From contig NC_073303.1 in NCBI RefSeq assembly GCF_027595985.1, positions 366,409,636-366,473,635 of the forward strand: a stretch of 64,000 nt of DNA. Direction: 5' to 3'. Every line of letters starts with the position of its first letter. Position 1 is the first letter of the stretch. Below the pieces are notes generated by a model. The model had not been told where the DNA came from and searched no databases. It saw nothing but the letters and a program-made list of their open reading frames with translations. A program made the translations under genes and the position numbers. Origin of the DNA: Sorex araneus (taxonomy: Eukaryota; Chordata; Mammalia; Eulipotyphla; Soricidae). Below are positions 21,583-64,000 of this stretch, one piece after another.

Positions 21583-21588
21583 AATAAA
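21583..21588 (+). terminator. ZNF532: Polyadenylation signal AATAAA of ZNF532
   Basis: AATAAA lies within gatgtaaataaagg, about 1.7 kb after the stop codon. GT- and T-containing sequence follows within about 50 nt, as expected for a cleavage site near 21600-21610. Confidence 0.75.
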
Positions 21589-22031
21589 GGCGGGACCTCT
21601 GGCCCCTGGCCGCCTGTGAGCGAGTCTTTGTCATCGAGGAGGGTCTCTGGAGGGTCTCTGGCGGCTGCGTGCTGTCGAGGAAGTGAGCGAGAGCCGGGGC
21701 CAGGGCCGGTCTCAGCGGCTCCCTCTGTCCGGCGGCACGGTCTGAGGGCGTGGCGGGCTCGGCATCACTTGGCCGGCGACGCGGTGGCTGACCCTCGTTC
21801 TAGTCAATACCCGTTTTGCTCTTCAGTTTGCGCCCGTAGCACTTTCTCCTCGTCTCTGCATTGAACCTTGCAATAAGCCCTGGGGTCTCACGGGCCCGGC
21901 TGTGAGCCCTTCTCGGCCTCCTCGCCGGCCGGCGGCCCCGCCGAGTGGAACCCGGCTCCTCCTGCTCTTCACACCAGTGCTCACCTCGTGTGTTTCTGTA
22001 TATATTGAACAGATACTCAAGTTATTCACCA

Positions 22032-22037
22032 AATAAA
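22032..22037 (+). terminator. Possible distal polyadenylation signal
   Basis: AATAAA in caccaaataaaaagtatgtgtac lies 449 nt beyond the first signal, before the first intergenic SINE, with a GT-rich sequence just downstream. It could give a longer ZNF532 transcript. Confidence 0.4.
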
Positions 22038-22189
22038 AAGTATGTGTACAACATGGAACTAGAAGTTTCGTTTGTGGCCCTGTGACGTCCAGTAAATAGC
22101 CTGGAAATCGGTTGACCGAGAGGTGCTTGGTAGAATGAAAGAGGGTCTGTTCTATGCCCAGTTCAACAACCAAGAAAGCTTAAAAAAAA

Positions 22190-22345
22190 AAAAGAGCCAG
22201 AGACATGATCCTACAGGCAGGGTGCTTACCTTGCATATGCAGCTGACCCAGGTTCAATCCCCAGCACCTCATATGGTCCCCTGAGCACTGCCAGGGGTGA
22301 TCCCTGAGTGCAGAGCCAGGAGTAAGTTGCAAGCACCTACAGAGT

Positions 22346-22398
<53 letters not shown>
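22190..22398 (+). repeat. SINE, forward, followed by AC microsatellite
   Basis: A diverged SINE (22190-22345) runs into (AC)n at 22350-22398, replacing its A-tail. Confidence 0.85.
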
Positions 22399-22399
<1 letters not shown>

Positions 22400-22424
22400 G
22401 GTGTGTGTGACAGTGGGGTGGCGG

Positions 22425-22545
22425 GTGGCTGGAGAGTGCAGCAGAAAAGCCACTTCTGCCTTGTTACTTTGCCAGTGAACAGTTTGATCCCCAGCACCGT
22501 ATATGGTCCCCTGAGCACTGCCGGATGTGGCCAGCATTGATCCCC
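22425..22545 (+). repeat. Degenerate SINE fragment, forward
   Basis: Keeps ttgatccccagcaccgtatatggtcccctgagc in the middle section. Confidence 0.6.
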
Positions 22546-23242
22546 CATCCTGCCAATTCCTCCCAAATGCCCAGACATCCCCAGTGAAGGGAGAACTCCA
22601 GGACCTAGGGCAGCTCTGGTCCTCCAAGGAAACCCAGATGAAGAGCGCTGGCAAGTGGGAAGGTGGCAGGAGAAAGAACCTGGGCGCCAGCCAGGGAAGG
22701 GGGGTGTGGAGGAGGATGCCACGAGAAGCCGGGCGGCGTGGCAGGTGAGACAGACCAGTGTGGCAAGCCAGACTCCTTGAGTCCACACAGCCAACACCGG
22801 ACAGGGCTCCATGTGGAAGCAGAGCGCCCACCCTGCCCGCTGACAGCCGGCACCATGCAGGGTGGATGTGGTCAAGGCAGGAAGTGGGGCGTAGCCCTGA
22901 GATCTTGGGGTACCGTTGGCTGCCGTTTAGGGAGATCCCGGGCTGACAGCAGTTGTACACTACGGGCTAAAGGTTTGTACTCCGGGTGTTTGGCGGGAAA
23001 CTTTGGGACCTGGTTAATTGGCAGCACCGTTTAAGGTGGTCTGGAGTCTCGTGGAGTTAGACTGAGTTAGACCATGCAGGGGTTACAACCTTAAATATGC
23101 ACAAGACATTTCTTGCTCACCATGGGTGGACTTGAGGCTCTTCCAAGTCTCCTGATCCCCTTACACCCTTAACCCCACGAAAAATTGCATAAGGTAAAAG
23201 GAAGCCCAGTTAAGTGCTCTGGCCCAGAGAATGACAAATGTT
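22546..23242. other. Intergenic DNA, nothing recognised
   Basis: No gene or repeat is seen. A Cys-rich short frame near 23800, beyond the next repeats, was considered and rejected. Confidence 0.5.
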
Positions 23243-23254
23243 ACATCTGCCATG

Positions 23255-23521
23255 CTAGCACTGTAGCACTGTCATCCCATTGCTCATCGATTTGCTCCAG
23301 CGGGCACCAGTAACATCTCCATTGTGAGACTTGTTACTATTTTTGGCATATCGAATATACCACGGGGAGCTTGCCAGGCTCTGCTGTGCATGCGAGATAC
23401 TCTCGGTAGCTTACTGGGCTCTCTGAAAGGGATAGAGGAATCGAACCCGGGTCAGCCAGCAGTGTGCAAGGCAAACGCCTGCAAGGCAAACGCCCTACCT
23501 GCTGTGCTATCGCTCCAGTTC
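23255..23521 (+). repeat. Composite SINE with inverted tRNA-like head
   Basis: A non-SOR body (cccattgctcatcgatttgc ... gagatactctcggtagc) is joined to a reverse-complement SOR head ending gctatcgctccag. It is flanked by acatctgccatg at 23243-23254 and 23522-23533, so the two parts were inserted as one unit. Confidence 0.85.
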
Positions 23522-23551
23522 ACATCTGCCATGTTACTGGCCAAAACCATT

Positions 23552-23739
23552 TGCCTTTTTTTTTTTTTTTTGCGTTTTTGGGTCACATCCAGTGCTGCAC
23601 AGGGGTTACTCCTGGCTCATGCACTTAGGAATTCCTCCTGGCGGTGCTCGGGGGACCATATGGGATGCTGGGAATCGAATCTGGGTCGGCCATGTGCAAG
23701 GCAAATGCCCTACCTGCTGTGCTATCGCTCCAGCCCTGT
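23552..23739 (-). repeat. SOR-type SINE, reverse
   Basis: Flanked by ccaaaaccatt at 23541-23551 and 23740-23750. Confidence 0.92.
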
Positions 23740-24184
23740 CCAAAACCATTCCCATGGTCTTACCCAGTCCCAAGGAGGCCAGCGGAGCACGGTCAGATCA
23801 TGCCCAGGATACAAATGTGAGCATTTGATTCAGAACTGTCGCCGATGTAGGTCATGACTGCTGGGCAGGATGCACCCCGGGCAGTGGCTGGCGAAGAACT
23901 TCCAATACAGCATTCCAGAGCAGTGGCTCGAGAATTCCATGTGGTAGGACACAAAGAATGATCAGCTTGGTCTGAACGTTTAAATACAGGTGATTTTTGT
24001 GTGCGTGTGGATTCCTTTTTTTAAAAAAAAACTTTTGAGCTTTAAAATTCAGATCTTAAATTCAAGTACAAGATTTCTTTAACAGAAGCACAGACGTCAA
24101 CATTGGGTAGTTCCAAGCAGCCCTTTACAGCTGTGCACATTATGATTTAGTAGGTGGCTGCATGTTTTTTAAAAAAAAAAATCA

Positions 24185-24375
24185 GTTCTGGGGGATGGAG
24201 AGGGAGTACAGTGGATAGATCGTTTGCTGTGCACATGGTTGGCTGATCCAACTTTGGTTCCCAGCATCCGAGGTGGTTCCCCGAGCACTACCAGGAATGA
24301 CTTCTGAGTTCAGTGCCAGGAGGAACTTCTGAGAACTATCAACTGTGGTCCTCCAAAGCCCCCAAAATTGAAAAA
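24185..24375 (+). repeat. Diverged SINE, forward
   Basis: Head ggggatggagagggagtacagtgg, ending in an A run. Confidence 0.7.
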
Positions 24376-25080
24376 AAAAAATCAATTCTTCAGAAAGAAT
24401 ACTGAAGGGTAAAAGGATGTCTGAACTAAGAAAATGAAAAACACAGACCAGGAAATAGACCGTCTCATACACATTTCCTGCAGATTCCCAACTCCTACTC
24501 CCAACGGTTCCGGAGGGCAGCTGTTTCCCGGGTGGGGGTGGTTCTTCTCCCCAAGGCCTGCGAGCTGCTCAGTTTGGGCTCTTGAGTCAAAGGGGGAATT
24601 TCCGGTTGCAAACCAAGACCGAGACTAATAGAAAATATTTCATACTAATGTATTTGTCATGCTGTGGGCACTGGTTTTCAAAATAACTACTTAAAGAGGG
24701 CCGAAAAGAGGCTTGTTAAGGAACTGTATAAAATAGAATATGAATTTTTTTTTTTTTTAAAGCCACGCATCTATCCCAGAAAGAAAGGACTGGAAATAAA
24801 GGGTGTGACAAGTCTGGGGTGCTACAAATGCGATTAATACAGACACATACAGACACACTGCAAGTCAGATGCTGTAAAGACCCCCGGTGGTCGCTCTTGG
24901 TTTGAAGCACACTGTGCCTCAATTTTAAGTTTAGGTTACACAGATCAAATAAAGCCAATAGTCCGATTAATTGTAAAGCTTCGATCTAAAATTTAAACTG
25001 GAGCTGAGTGCTCCCAAGACAGACATACTGATGATACGTGCGTTTCCTTACACACTTGGCTCCCCGAAGGCCTGACTGTA
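24376..25080. other. Intergenic AT-rich DNA, nothing recognised
   Basis: No exon or repeat is identified. Confidence 0.5.
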
Positions 25081-25084
25081 TACT

Positions 25085-25346
25085 TTGGGGGAGACCCCAG
25101 TCCAATCCTTGGCGTTGTGTGAGCCCCGAGCACCCCCAGGAGTGACACCGAGCATTGCCTGGTGTGATCACCCTACTCCTCTGCTTTTTGAGTCACACCC
25201 ATCGATGCTCAGGGGTCACTCCTGGCACTGCACTCAGGAATTACCCCTGGCCGTGCTCGGGGGACCATATGGGATGCTGGGGATCGAACCCGGGTTGGCC
25301 GTGTGCAAGGCAAACGCCCTACCCGCTGTGCTATCATTCCAGCCCC
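25085..25346. repeat. SINE fragment (forward) and full SINE (reverse)
   Basis: A degenerate forward fragment (about 25085-25170) is followed by a well-preserved reverse copy (25180-25346). Confidence 0.8.
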
Positions 25347-25424
25347 CACCCTACTCCTCTGATTCCTCACTTTGCCTCTACTGAAATGGATCCTTGAGTC
25401 TTTATTTTATTTTTATTTTATTAT

Positions 25425-25665
25425 TTATAGTTTTTATTGAATCACTGTGAGATAGACGCATACAAAGCTGTTGGCGATTAGGTTTCAGTCATACAGTGCT
25501 CCAACACCCATCCTTCCTCCACCAGTGTCCCCAGGTTCCCTCCCATCACCCCCATTCCCCACCCCCAGCTCTCTCTCTCTCTCCCTCTCCCCTCCCCCCC
25601 TCTCTCTCCTCTTGGGCATATGGTTTGCCATACTGAGAGGTTATCTATTCCCTACTTCTTGCCTG
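25425..25665 (-). repeat. Candidate L1-type retrotransposon 3' end, reverse
   Basis: Reads attgaatcactgtgagatag ... tccaacacccatcc ... gccatactgagaggttatc, the reverse complement of the element at 36723-37080. It is preceded by an A/T-rich tail. The assignment to L1 is inferred from the terminal A-rich tail. Confidence 0.6.
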
Positions 25666-25679
25666 AGTCCTTGAGTCCT

Positions 25680-26418
25680 GCCGCTCAGGGTTTCTTAGCA
25701 ACCAGGAGCCTCAGGTCCCTACAGAGATCACCGCAGACCTTGGTGCTGTGACTGTGCGCGGGTCTGCAAAGAGCCTCACTCCCCGCCACTTGAAGCGCCT
25801 GGACTTCACGAGTGTTGGGATTCTGTAGTCAGCAGAGCCCCCAACCTCTCACTCCAGAGAACCACGCCTCCGGCCCAGAGGTCTAGGTGCGAGGCTGAAT
25901 CTAAGACCCTCCTGCCGGCCTGGCTAGAAAGCGGTGTTTTCAGCCCCCTGACCTTGCCACAGTCCACAGGCTGACCACGGAAAGTCCCTGTCACGGGCCT
26001 TGCTTGATCCCAATCACCATCTCAGTCAAGGGAGCAGGTGGGATGAAAATGCTCCGCCTCTGGTTTCCTAGGAGTGCCTGTCTCTGGTTTCATAGGAGTG
26101 CCCCCATTCCTTGGAAAGTTAGATCGGGGGCATCTGGCACCAGCTTGCTTTAGGAATTAGGGTCCTCGCAGGACACAGCCCGCCGAAGGGGCCCCTCTGG
26201 AGATGTGACTGACGGGACCAAGCTCAGCTGTGGGCTGCAGCAAGTCCAGGCAATGAGCCAGGGCTGGGGGGCCTGTTCCTGCCCCCTTCCTCGGAGCAGC
26301 AGAGCCAGGGGGGCTGAGGCCCTAGACGGGAAGGCAGGGGTGCGAGGAGGACGGCCACAGGTGACCCACCCGCCTACTCGCTGCCTGCATCTCCCGCCCA
26401 CAGCCCCCTCCGCCCGGG
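25680..26418. other. Intergenic DNA, nothing recognised
   Basis: No exon or repeat is identified. Confidence 0.5.
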
Positions 26419-26431
26419 CCACGCCAACGCT

Positions 26432-26600
26432 TTTTTTTTTTCTGCTTTTTGGGTCACACCCAGCAATGCACAGTCCTGGCTCTGCACTCAGGAATTACCC
26501 CTGGCCATGCTCGGGGGACCATATGGGATGCTGGGGATCGAACCTGGGTCGGCCGTGTGCAAGGCAAACGCCCTCCCTGCTGTGCTATCGCTCCAGCCCC
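26432..26600 (-). repeat. SOR-type SINE, reverse
   Basis: Flanked by ccacgccaacgct (26419-26431) and ccacgccaatgct (26601-26613). A short piece of the tail half is missing. Confidence 0.92.
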
Positions 26601-27240
26601 CCACGCCAATGCTCTTGGGCAAGAAGTGCTGGGCACTCAGCACACAGGAATGCCGCATGGACCTGGGGGTGTGCATGGGGGGGGCCCTGGTCAGCTCCTG
26701 GAAGGGCACACACGCCCGGGCCTGCCCAGCTCTCGGCATGCCCCTGATCCCCTGCGGGCCGCTGCCAGCTGGAGCCGGGGGCGTCGCACTCATCCCACAC
26801 ACCTTTGGCGTCCCGTCACCTCCCCAGGTTCGTCCTGGAATGTCCCCCTTGCCCTAATGAGTATTTTGACTTCAGGAAACAAGAGAACGTTTCCCAGAAA
26901 AGGTGCCCGCTGCTTTCTAAATCCGGTCTGGTTCTGCCTGACTCATCGCGACTATTTATAAGGTGGCCCCGTGTCGAAAGGAGCTGGTGATTCACAGACC
27001 CCGCGCTCCCCTTCGAGCCGCTGCTCCCGGAGCTGTGCTCGCCCCATTGCCACTCGCTCCACTGGGGCGGGTCTGTTTCTGGACACAGGACACCGCAGGA
27101 CCGTTTTCTCGGGTGGGGGATGGGGAGGTGGCGGTGGGGGCCATCCAGACCAAGGCTTCCCCTCTCACACCTCCATCAGTCCCAGAAAGGGCGGCTGTAT
27201 TGCTTTCTGGCCTTCAGATCATGTCAAGGTTAATTGGTTT

Positions 27241-27605
27241 TTTGTTTTGTTTTGTTTTGTTTTGCTTTTTGGGTCACACCCGGCGATGCACAGGGATTAC
27301 TCCTAGGAATTATTCCTGGCGGTGCTCAGGGGACCATATGGGATGCTGGGATTCGAACCCGGGTCGGCCGCGTGCAAGGCAAATGCCCTACCCGCTGTGC
27401 TATCGCTCCAGCCCCGTTTTTGTTTTTTTTTTTAAATTTGCATTTTGGCTCACAAGGCCTGGCGATGCTCAGGGGTTACTCGTAGCTCTGCACTCAGGAG
27501 TTACTCCTGGTGGTGCTCGGGGAACCATATGAGAGGCTGGGGATCGAACGCAGGTCCGGCTGCATGCTAGGCAGATGTGCTTCCTGCTGTACCATCGCTC
27601 TGACC
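27241..27605 (-). repeat. Two SINEs in tandem, reverse
   Basis: Copies at about 27255-27415 (with a short internal deletion) and 27430-27605 (diverged). Confidence 0.85.
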
Positions 27606-28385
27606 ACCCCCCCTCTCCCGCCCCGCATCCCCCAAGTCAAGGCTAATTGTGCTGGTATGCCCCAGAACACACACCCTCACATCCTGTATGGAACAGCCGA
27701 GACTCGACCTCGGAGCTACGAGCAGAGAGGACAAGGTGGTGGCAGAAAGGAAGGAAGAAAGAGACACCTCGGGGCAGGACAACGGTCTCTCACCTTGAAG
27801 GCAACTCTCGTTGATCTTGACGTCGTCAGACCCCTGGGGGATGCTGCGGGCACTGGGTGTCCACAGGCAGCCCCACTTCCTGCTCTGCAAACAGAGGGTC
27901 GCCTCCCTGACCGCATGCACTGACCCCCTACAGTTGGCCGAAGTGCTGCTTCTCTTCTGACTCGGAGTCCAGGGTCCCCGAACAGCAGGCGGGTGTAAGC
28001 CGGTTCCTCTGGGGCTCTACTGGGATGCCAGGAGCAGAGAGCCTCCAGCCCTACCTTGGGCCTTGCCCTTACAGGGCAGGGAAGGGCCAAGCCTCGGGAG
28101 GAAGTGATGGGTGGACGCCCTAGAAGGGGTCCAGCGACATGGAGGTGACACCAGTGTGGACAGGCCGAAGCTCACACTAGCTTCTCTCTGAGTGAGGTTC
28201 CATGCAAACCACTTGGGAGCTCACTCTTTATTCCATTGGGATGATTTGGGGTGGGGGCTCCTGAGCATTGCCGGGGGGTGTAGCTGTCTTTCCAATGACA
28301 CTTGTGCCGAAGTCGCAGTGAGGATGAGGTGAGGATACAGCCCTGCTTGCCCTGGTCACCTCACAGCGAGCCCAACACCTGCTCC
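27606..28385. other. Intergenic DNA, nothing recognised
   Basis: No exon or repeat is identified. Confidence 0.5.
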
Positions 28386-28389
28386 TGCT

Positions 28390-28562
28390 TTTTCTTTTTT
28401 TTCTTTTTGGGTCCCACCCAGTGATGCACAGGGGTTACTCCTGGCTCTGCATTCAGGAATTACTCCCGGCAGTGCTCAGGGGACCATATGGATTGCCAGG
28501 GATCGAACCCAAGTCATCACATGCAAGGCAGATGCCCTCCCCGCTGAACTACCTCTCCAGCC
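28390..28562 (-). repeat. SOR-type SINE, reverse
   Basis: Near full-length. A further tail fragment is visible near 28700-28760. Confidence 0.85.
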
Positions 28563-28762
28563 CCCGCTGCTGTTTCTCTACACCCCGCGACTCCGCGGCG
28601 CTTGGTCTGCCTGCTAGGCCCTTGCTGACGCCTCAGCAGGTAGCACTGCTGCCTCAGTTTCCCCACGGGGGCTCACTTCTTTTATTTATAAATATTAATT
28701 TTTTCATTTTGGATCCCACCCAGCTGTGCCCAGGCTTTACTCCTGGCTCTGTGATCAAGGGG

Positions 28763-29393
28763 AGAAGTTTATCAAGCCCGGGCTGGGCTGAGCTGCAGGG
28801 AAGGCCCACCCACCAGGAACAGCTCCCCAGCGCAGCTCTTCCTGTCCTCTCTTAGGGACGGGGTGAATGGGACTCCTCCAGACCGGAGATGAGGTCTCCT
28901 CTCCCGTCCTCCTGTGGGTTGGTCCCTCGGCAACCCCAGCGCTGGCGCTGGGCTCACCCATCCCTCCCCGCCACCCTGCTGTCGCTTTCCAAGCCTGGCC
29001 GGCACCGTGGAGGAGGCCTCAAGTACGCAGATGTGCCCCTTTTGGCTTCTCGCTGGTCCAGATGTTAGAGAACTTGGATTCATAATCCTTCCTGGGCAAA
29101 AGCCAAGGGTTGCCACTTAGCATCCTCACTCTGTCTTCCCCGCCCTGAGCTAGCCCAAGGTCACGGTCCCGGGGAGCCAGGCTGCGGGTGATAATCCCCG
29201 GAACGAAAGGAAGCCAGGTGCTCGGCGGGCCGCACGCTCAGCAACGCCCCTCCACAAAGACGAGCTGCACGGGAATCAGTTTCCACGGTTTGTTCCTCCT
29301 TCCGCGTTGCAGGTGGCCCAGGGAAGCAGCTCCGGCGAAGGCGCGAGCGGCACCACCTTCCCGCCAACCTGTCATGGATGAGAGGCGCGAGGC
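28763..29393. other. Region upstream of OACYL promoter
   Basis: No repeat is recognised in the roughly 630 nt before the TATA box, so promoter elements could lie here. None is identified with confidence. Confidence 0.4.
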
Positions 29394-29400
29394 TATAAAG
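29394..29400 (+). promoter_or_regulatory. OACYL: TATA box of OACYL
   Basis: TATAAAG in GC-rich surroundings lies 56 nt before the ATG at 29450. Initiation 25-30 nt downstream would be near 29422-29428, leaving a 5' UTR of only about 25 nt. This is inferred from sequence and spacing only. Confidence 0.55.
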
Positions 29401-29449
29401 CCCTTCATGTCCAGGAGAGTCCTAGCTGCCGGTGAGGCGCTGGGTGGCC

Positions 29450-62567
<33,118 letters not shown>

Positions 62568-62929
62568 GTGAGTGAGTCCCTGGGACAGGGCCTCTCCCCT
62601 GACTCGCAGGATGCCCCGGTTCGGTGTTAGGGTCCTGGTGGGAGGGACATGACCCCCATTGGAACACCGAGTGTCCGGCTTGCCCTCAGCTTCCCCTCGA
62701 CGCCCGCTGTCTGCTGTGAAGCTGGGTGTCCAGCAGTGCTGGGCTTGGCCTCTCTGTCCAGCTGCCCTGTCCCGACACTCCTTGCCGTGCCTGCCCTGAC
62801 CCGCACGCTTTCCAGGCTGAGGACCCAATAGGTCATTTTTGAGGCCTCTAGATTATTTCTGATTTTTTCATGATTGCAAATGTCACCTCAATAGCCATCC
62901 TCAACATGCTGCTTTTGTCAGTGGGCCCC

Positions 62930-64000
62930 TCGGCTGCCCGGCACTGCTCGCACTCCTGGCCGAGGGGCTCGCGCAACTGGCCGAGGGGCTCGCACAGCTG
63001 GTTGAGGGGCTCACACAGCTGGTTGAGGGGCTTGCACACTTGGTCGAGGGGTTTGCACACCTGGTTGAGGGGCTCAGACACATGGTTGAGGGGCTCGCAC
63101 ACCTGGTTGAGGGGCTCAGACACATGGTTGAGGGGCTTGCACAGCTGGTTGAGGGGCTTGCACACCTGGTTGAGGGGCTCAGACACATGGTTGAGGGGCT
63201 CGCACACCTGGTTGAGGGGCTCAGACACATGGTTGAGGGGCTTGCACAGCTGGTTGAGGGGCTTGCACAGCTGGTGAGGGGCTTGCACAGCTGGTGAGGG
63301 GCTTGCACACCTGGTTGAGGGGTTTGCATACCTGGTTGGGGGTTTGCACAGCTGGTGAGGGGCTTGCACACCTGGCTGAGGGGCTCGCACAGCTGGTTGA
63401 GGGGTTTGCATACCTGGTTGAGGGTTTGCACAGCTGGTGAGGGGCTTGCACACCTGGCTGAGGGGCTCGCACAGCTGGTTGAGGGGTTTGCATACCTGGT
63501 TGGGGGTTTGCACAGCTGGCGAGGGGCTTGCACACCTGGCTGAGGGGCTCGCACAGCTGGTTGAGGGGTTTGCATACCTGGTTGGGGGTTTGCACAGCTG
63601 GTGAGGGGCTTGCACACCTGGCTGAGGGGCTCGCACAGCTGGTTGAGGGGTTTGCATACCTGGTTGGGGGTTTGCACAGCTGGTGAGGGGCTTGCACACC
63701 TGGCTGAGGGGCTCGCACAGCTGGTTGAGGGGTTTGCATACCTGGTTGGGGGTTTGCACAGCTGGTGAGGGGCTTGCACACCTGGCTGAGGGGCTCGCAC
63801 AGCTGGTTGAGGGGTTTGCATACCTGGTTGGGGGTTTGCACAGCTGGTGAGGGGCTTGCACACCTGGCTGAGGGGCTCGCACAGCTGGTTGAGGGGTTTG
63901 CATACCTGGTTGGGGGTTTGCACAGCTGGTGAGGGGCTTGCACACCTGGTTGAGGGGCTCACACACCTGTTGAGGGGTTTGCACACCTGGTTGGGTGGTT
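62930..64000. repeat. Minisatellite: 21-bp units, then 82-bp higher-order repeat, running to the window edge
   Basis: Basic unit about ctggttgaggggcttgcacac. From 63343 the array has an exact 82-bp period (unit starts at 63343, 63425, 63507, 63589, 63671, 63753, 63835 and 63917), made of four sub-units of 20+21+21+20 bp. It lies in the OACYL intron after exon 10. Confidence 0.97.

Larger units (their letters stand above)
19899..21606 (+). other. ZNF532: ZNF532 3' untranslated region
   Basis: This non-coding stretch follows the stop and runs to just past the AATAAA at 21583. It becomes AT-rich from about 20090, with T-rich tracts (20175-20235, 20430-20475), an AT/TATG microsatellite (20938-21003) and a TG then GA tract (21297-21380). 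No SINE is seen in it, unlike the introns, which fits an exonic region. The cleavage site is inferred. Confidence 0.75.

Noticed and set aside
23790..23860. Cys/His-rich frame resembling a zinc knuckle (CPGYKCEHLIQNC)
   Set aside because: The spacing does not fit CX2CX4HX4C, the frame is short, and no flanking homology is recognised.
62848..63986. Minus-strand frames of 361-378 codons taken as a real gene
   Set aside because: They follow from the stop-free minisatellite units. No promoter, splice or conservation evidence is visible, so they are kept only as a finding.
63343..64000. CRISPR-like array
   Set aside because: The repeats and the 'spacers' are all variants of the same 20-21-bp unit. 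This is a mammalian minisatellite.

Overview
The window looks like nuclear DNA of a shrew, most likely genus Sorex (Soricidae). The main evidence is dozens of copies, on both strands, of one roughly 170-bp tRNA-derived SINE. Its head reads like 'ggggctggagcgatagcac' and its tail 'cgggtgtgacccaaaaa', which I recognise as the shrew SOR-type SINE. All genes are split by introns, and exons and introns are GC-rich.

Two protein genes are present, both on the plus strand. The first is the 3' part of a C2H2 zinc-finger gene that I identify as ZNF532. Seven coding exons between 4303 and 19898 join in a single frame, with every junction phase matching, into the C-terminal 520 residues and the stop codon. 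A 3' UTR follows, with a polyadenylation signal at 21583 and a possible distal one at 22032. Earlier ZNF532 exons lie upstream of the window.

After about 7.8 kb of SINE-rich intergenic DNA, the second gene starts at 29450 behind a TATA box. It encodes a signal peptide, an NRF (nose resistant to fluoxetine) domain and the first half of an acyltransferase-3 membrane domain. I call it OACYL, whose human counterpart next to ZNF532 on 18q21 is annotated as a pseudogene (OACYLP). Ten exons here (29450-62567) join in one open frame of 443 codons plus 2 nt, and the gene runs off the right edge. The order ZNF532 then OACYL, both in the same direction, fits the human neighbourhood.

The rest is intron and intergenic DNA: SINEs (many with clean 10-19 bp target-site duplications), a composite SINE family with an inverted head, candidate L1 3' ends, simple repeats, an ACACC-rich satellite-like block at 49480-50282 and an 82-bp-period minisatellite at 62930-64000. 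I found no functional RNA gene, CRISPR array or other complete gene. The two genes have no visible functional link: ZNF532 is a nuclear zinc-finger protein, while OACYL is a predicted multi-pass membrane acyltransferase.
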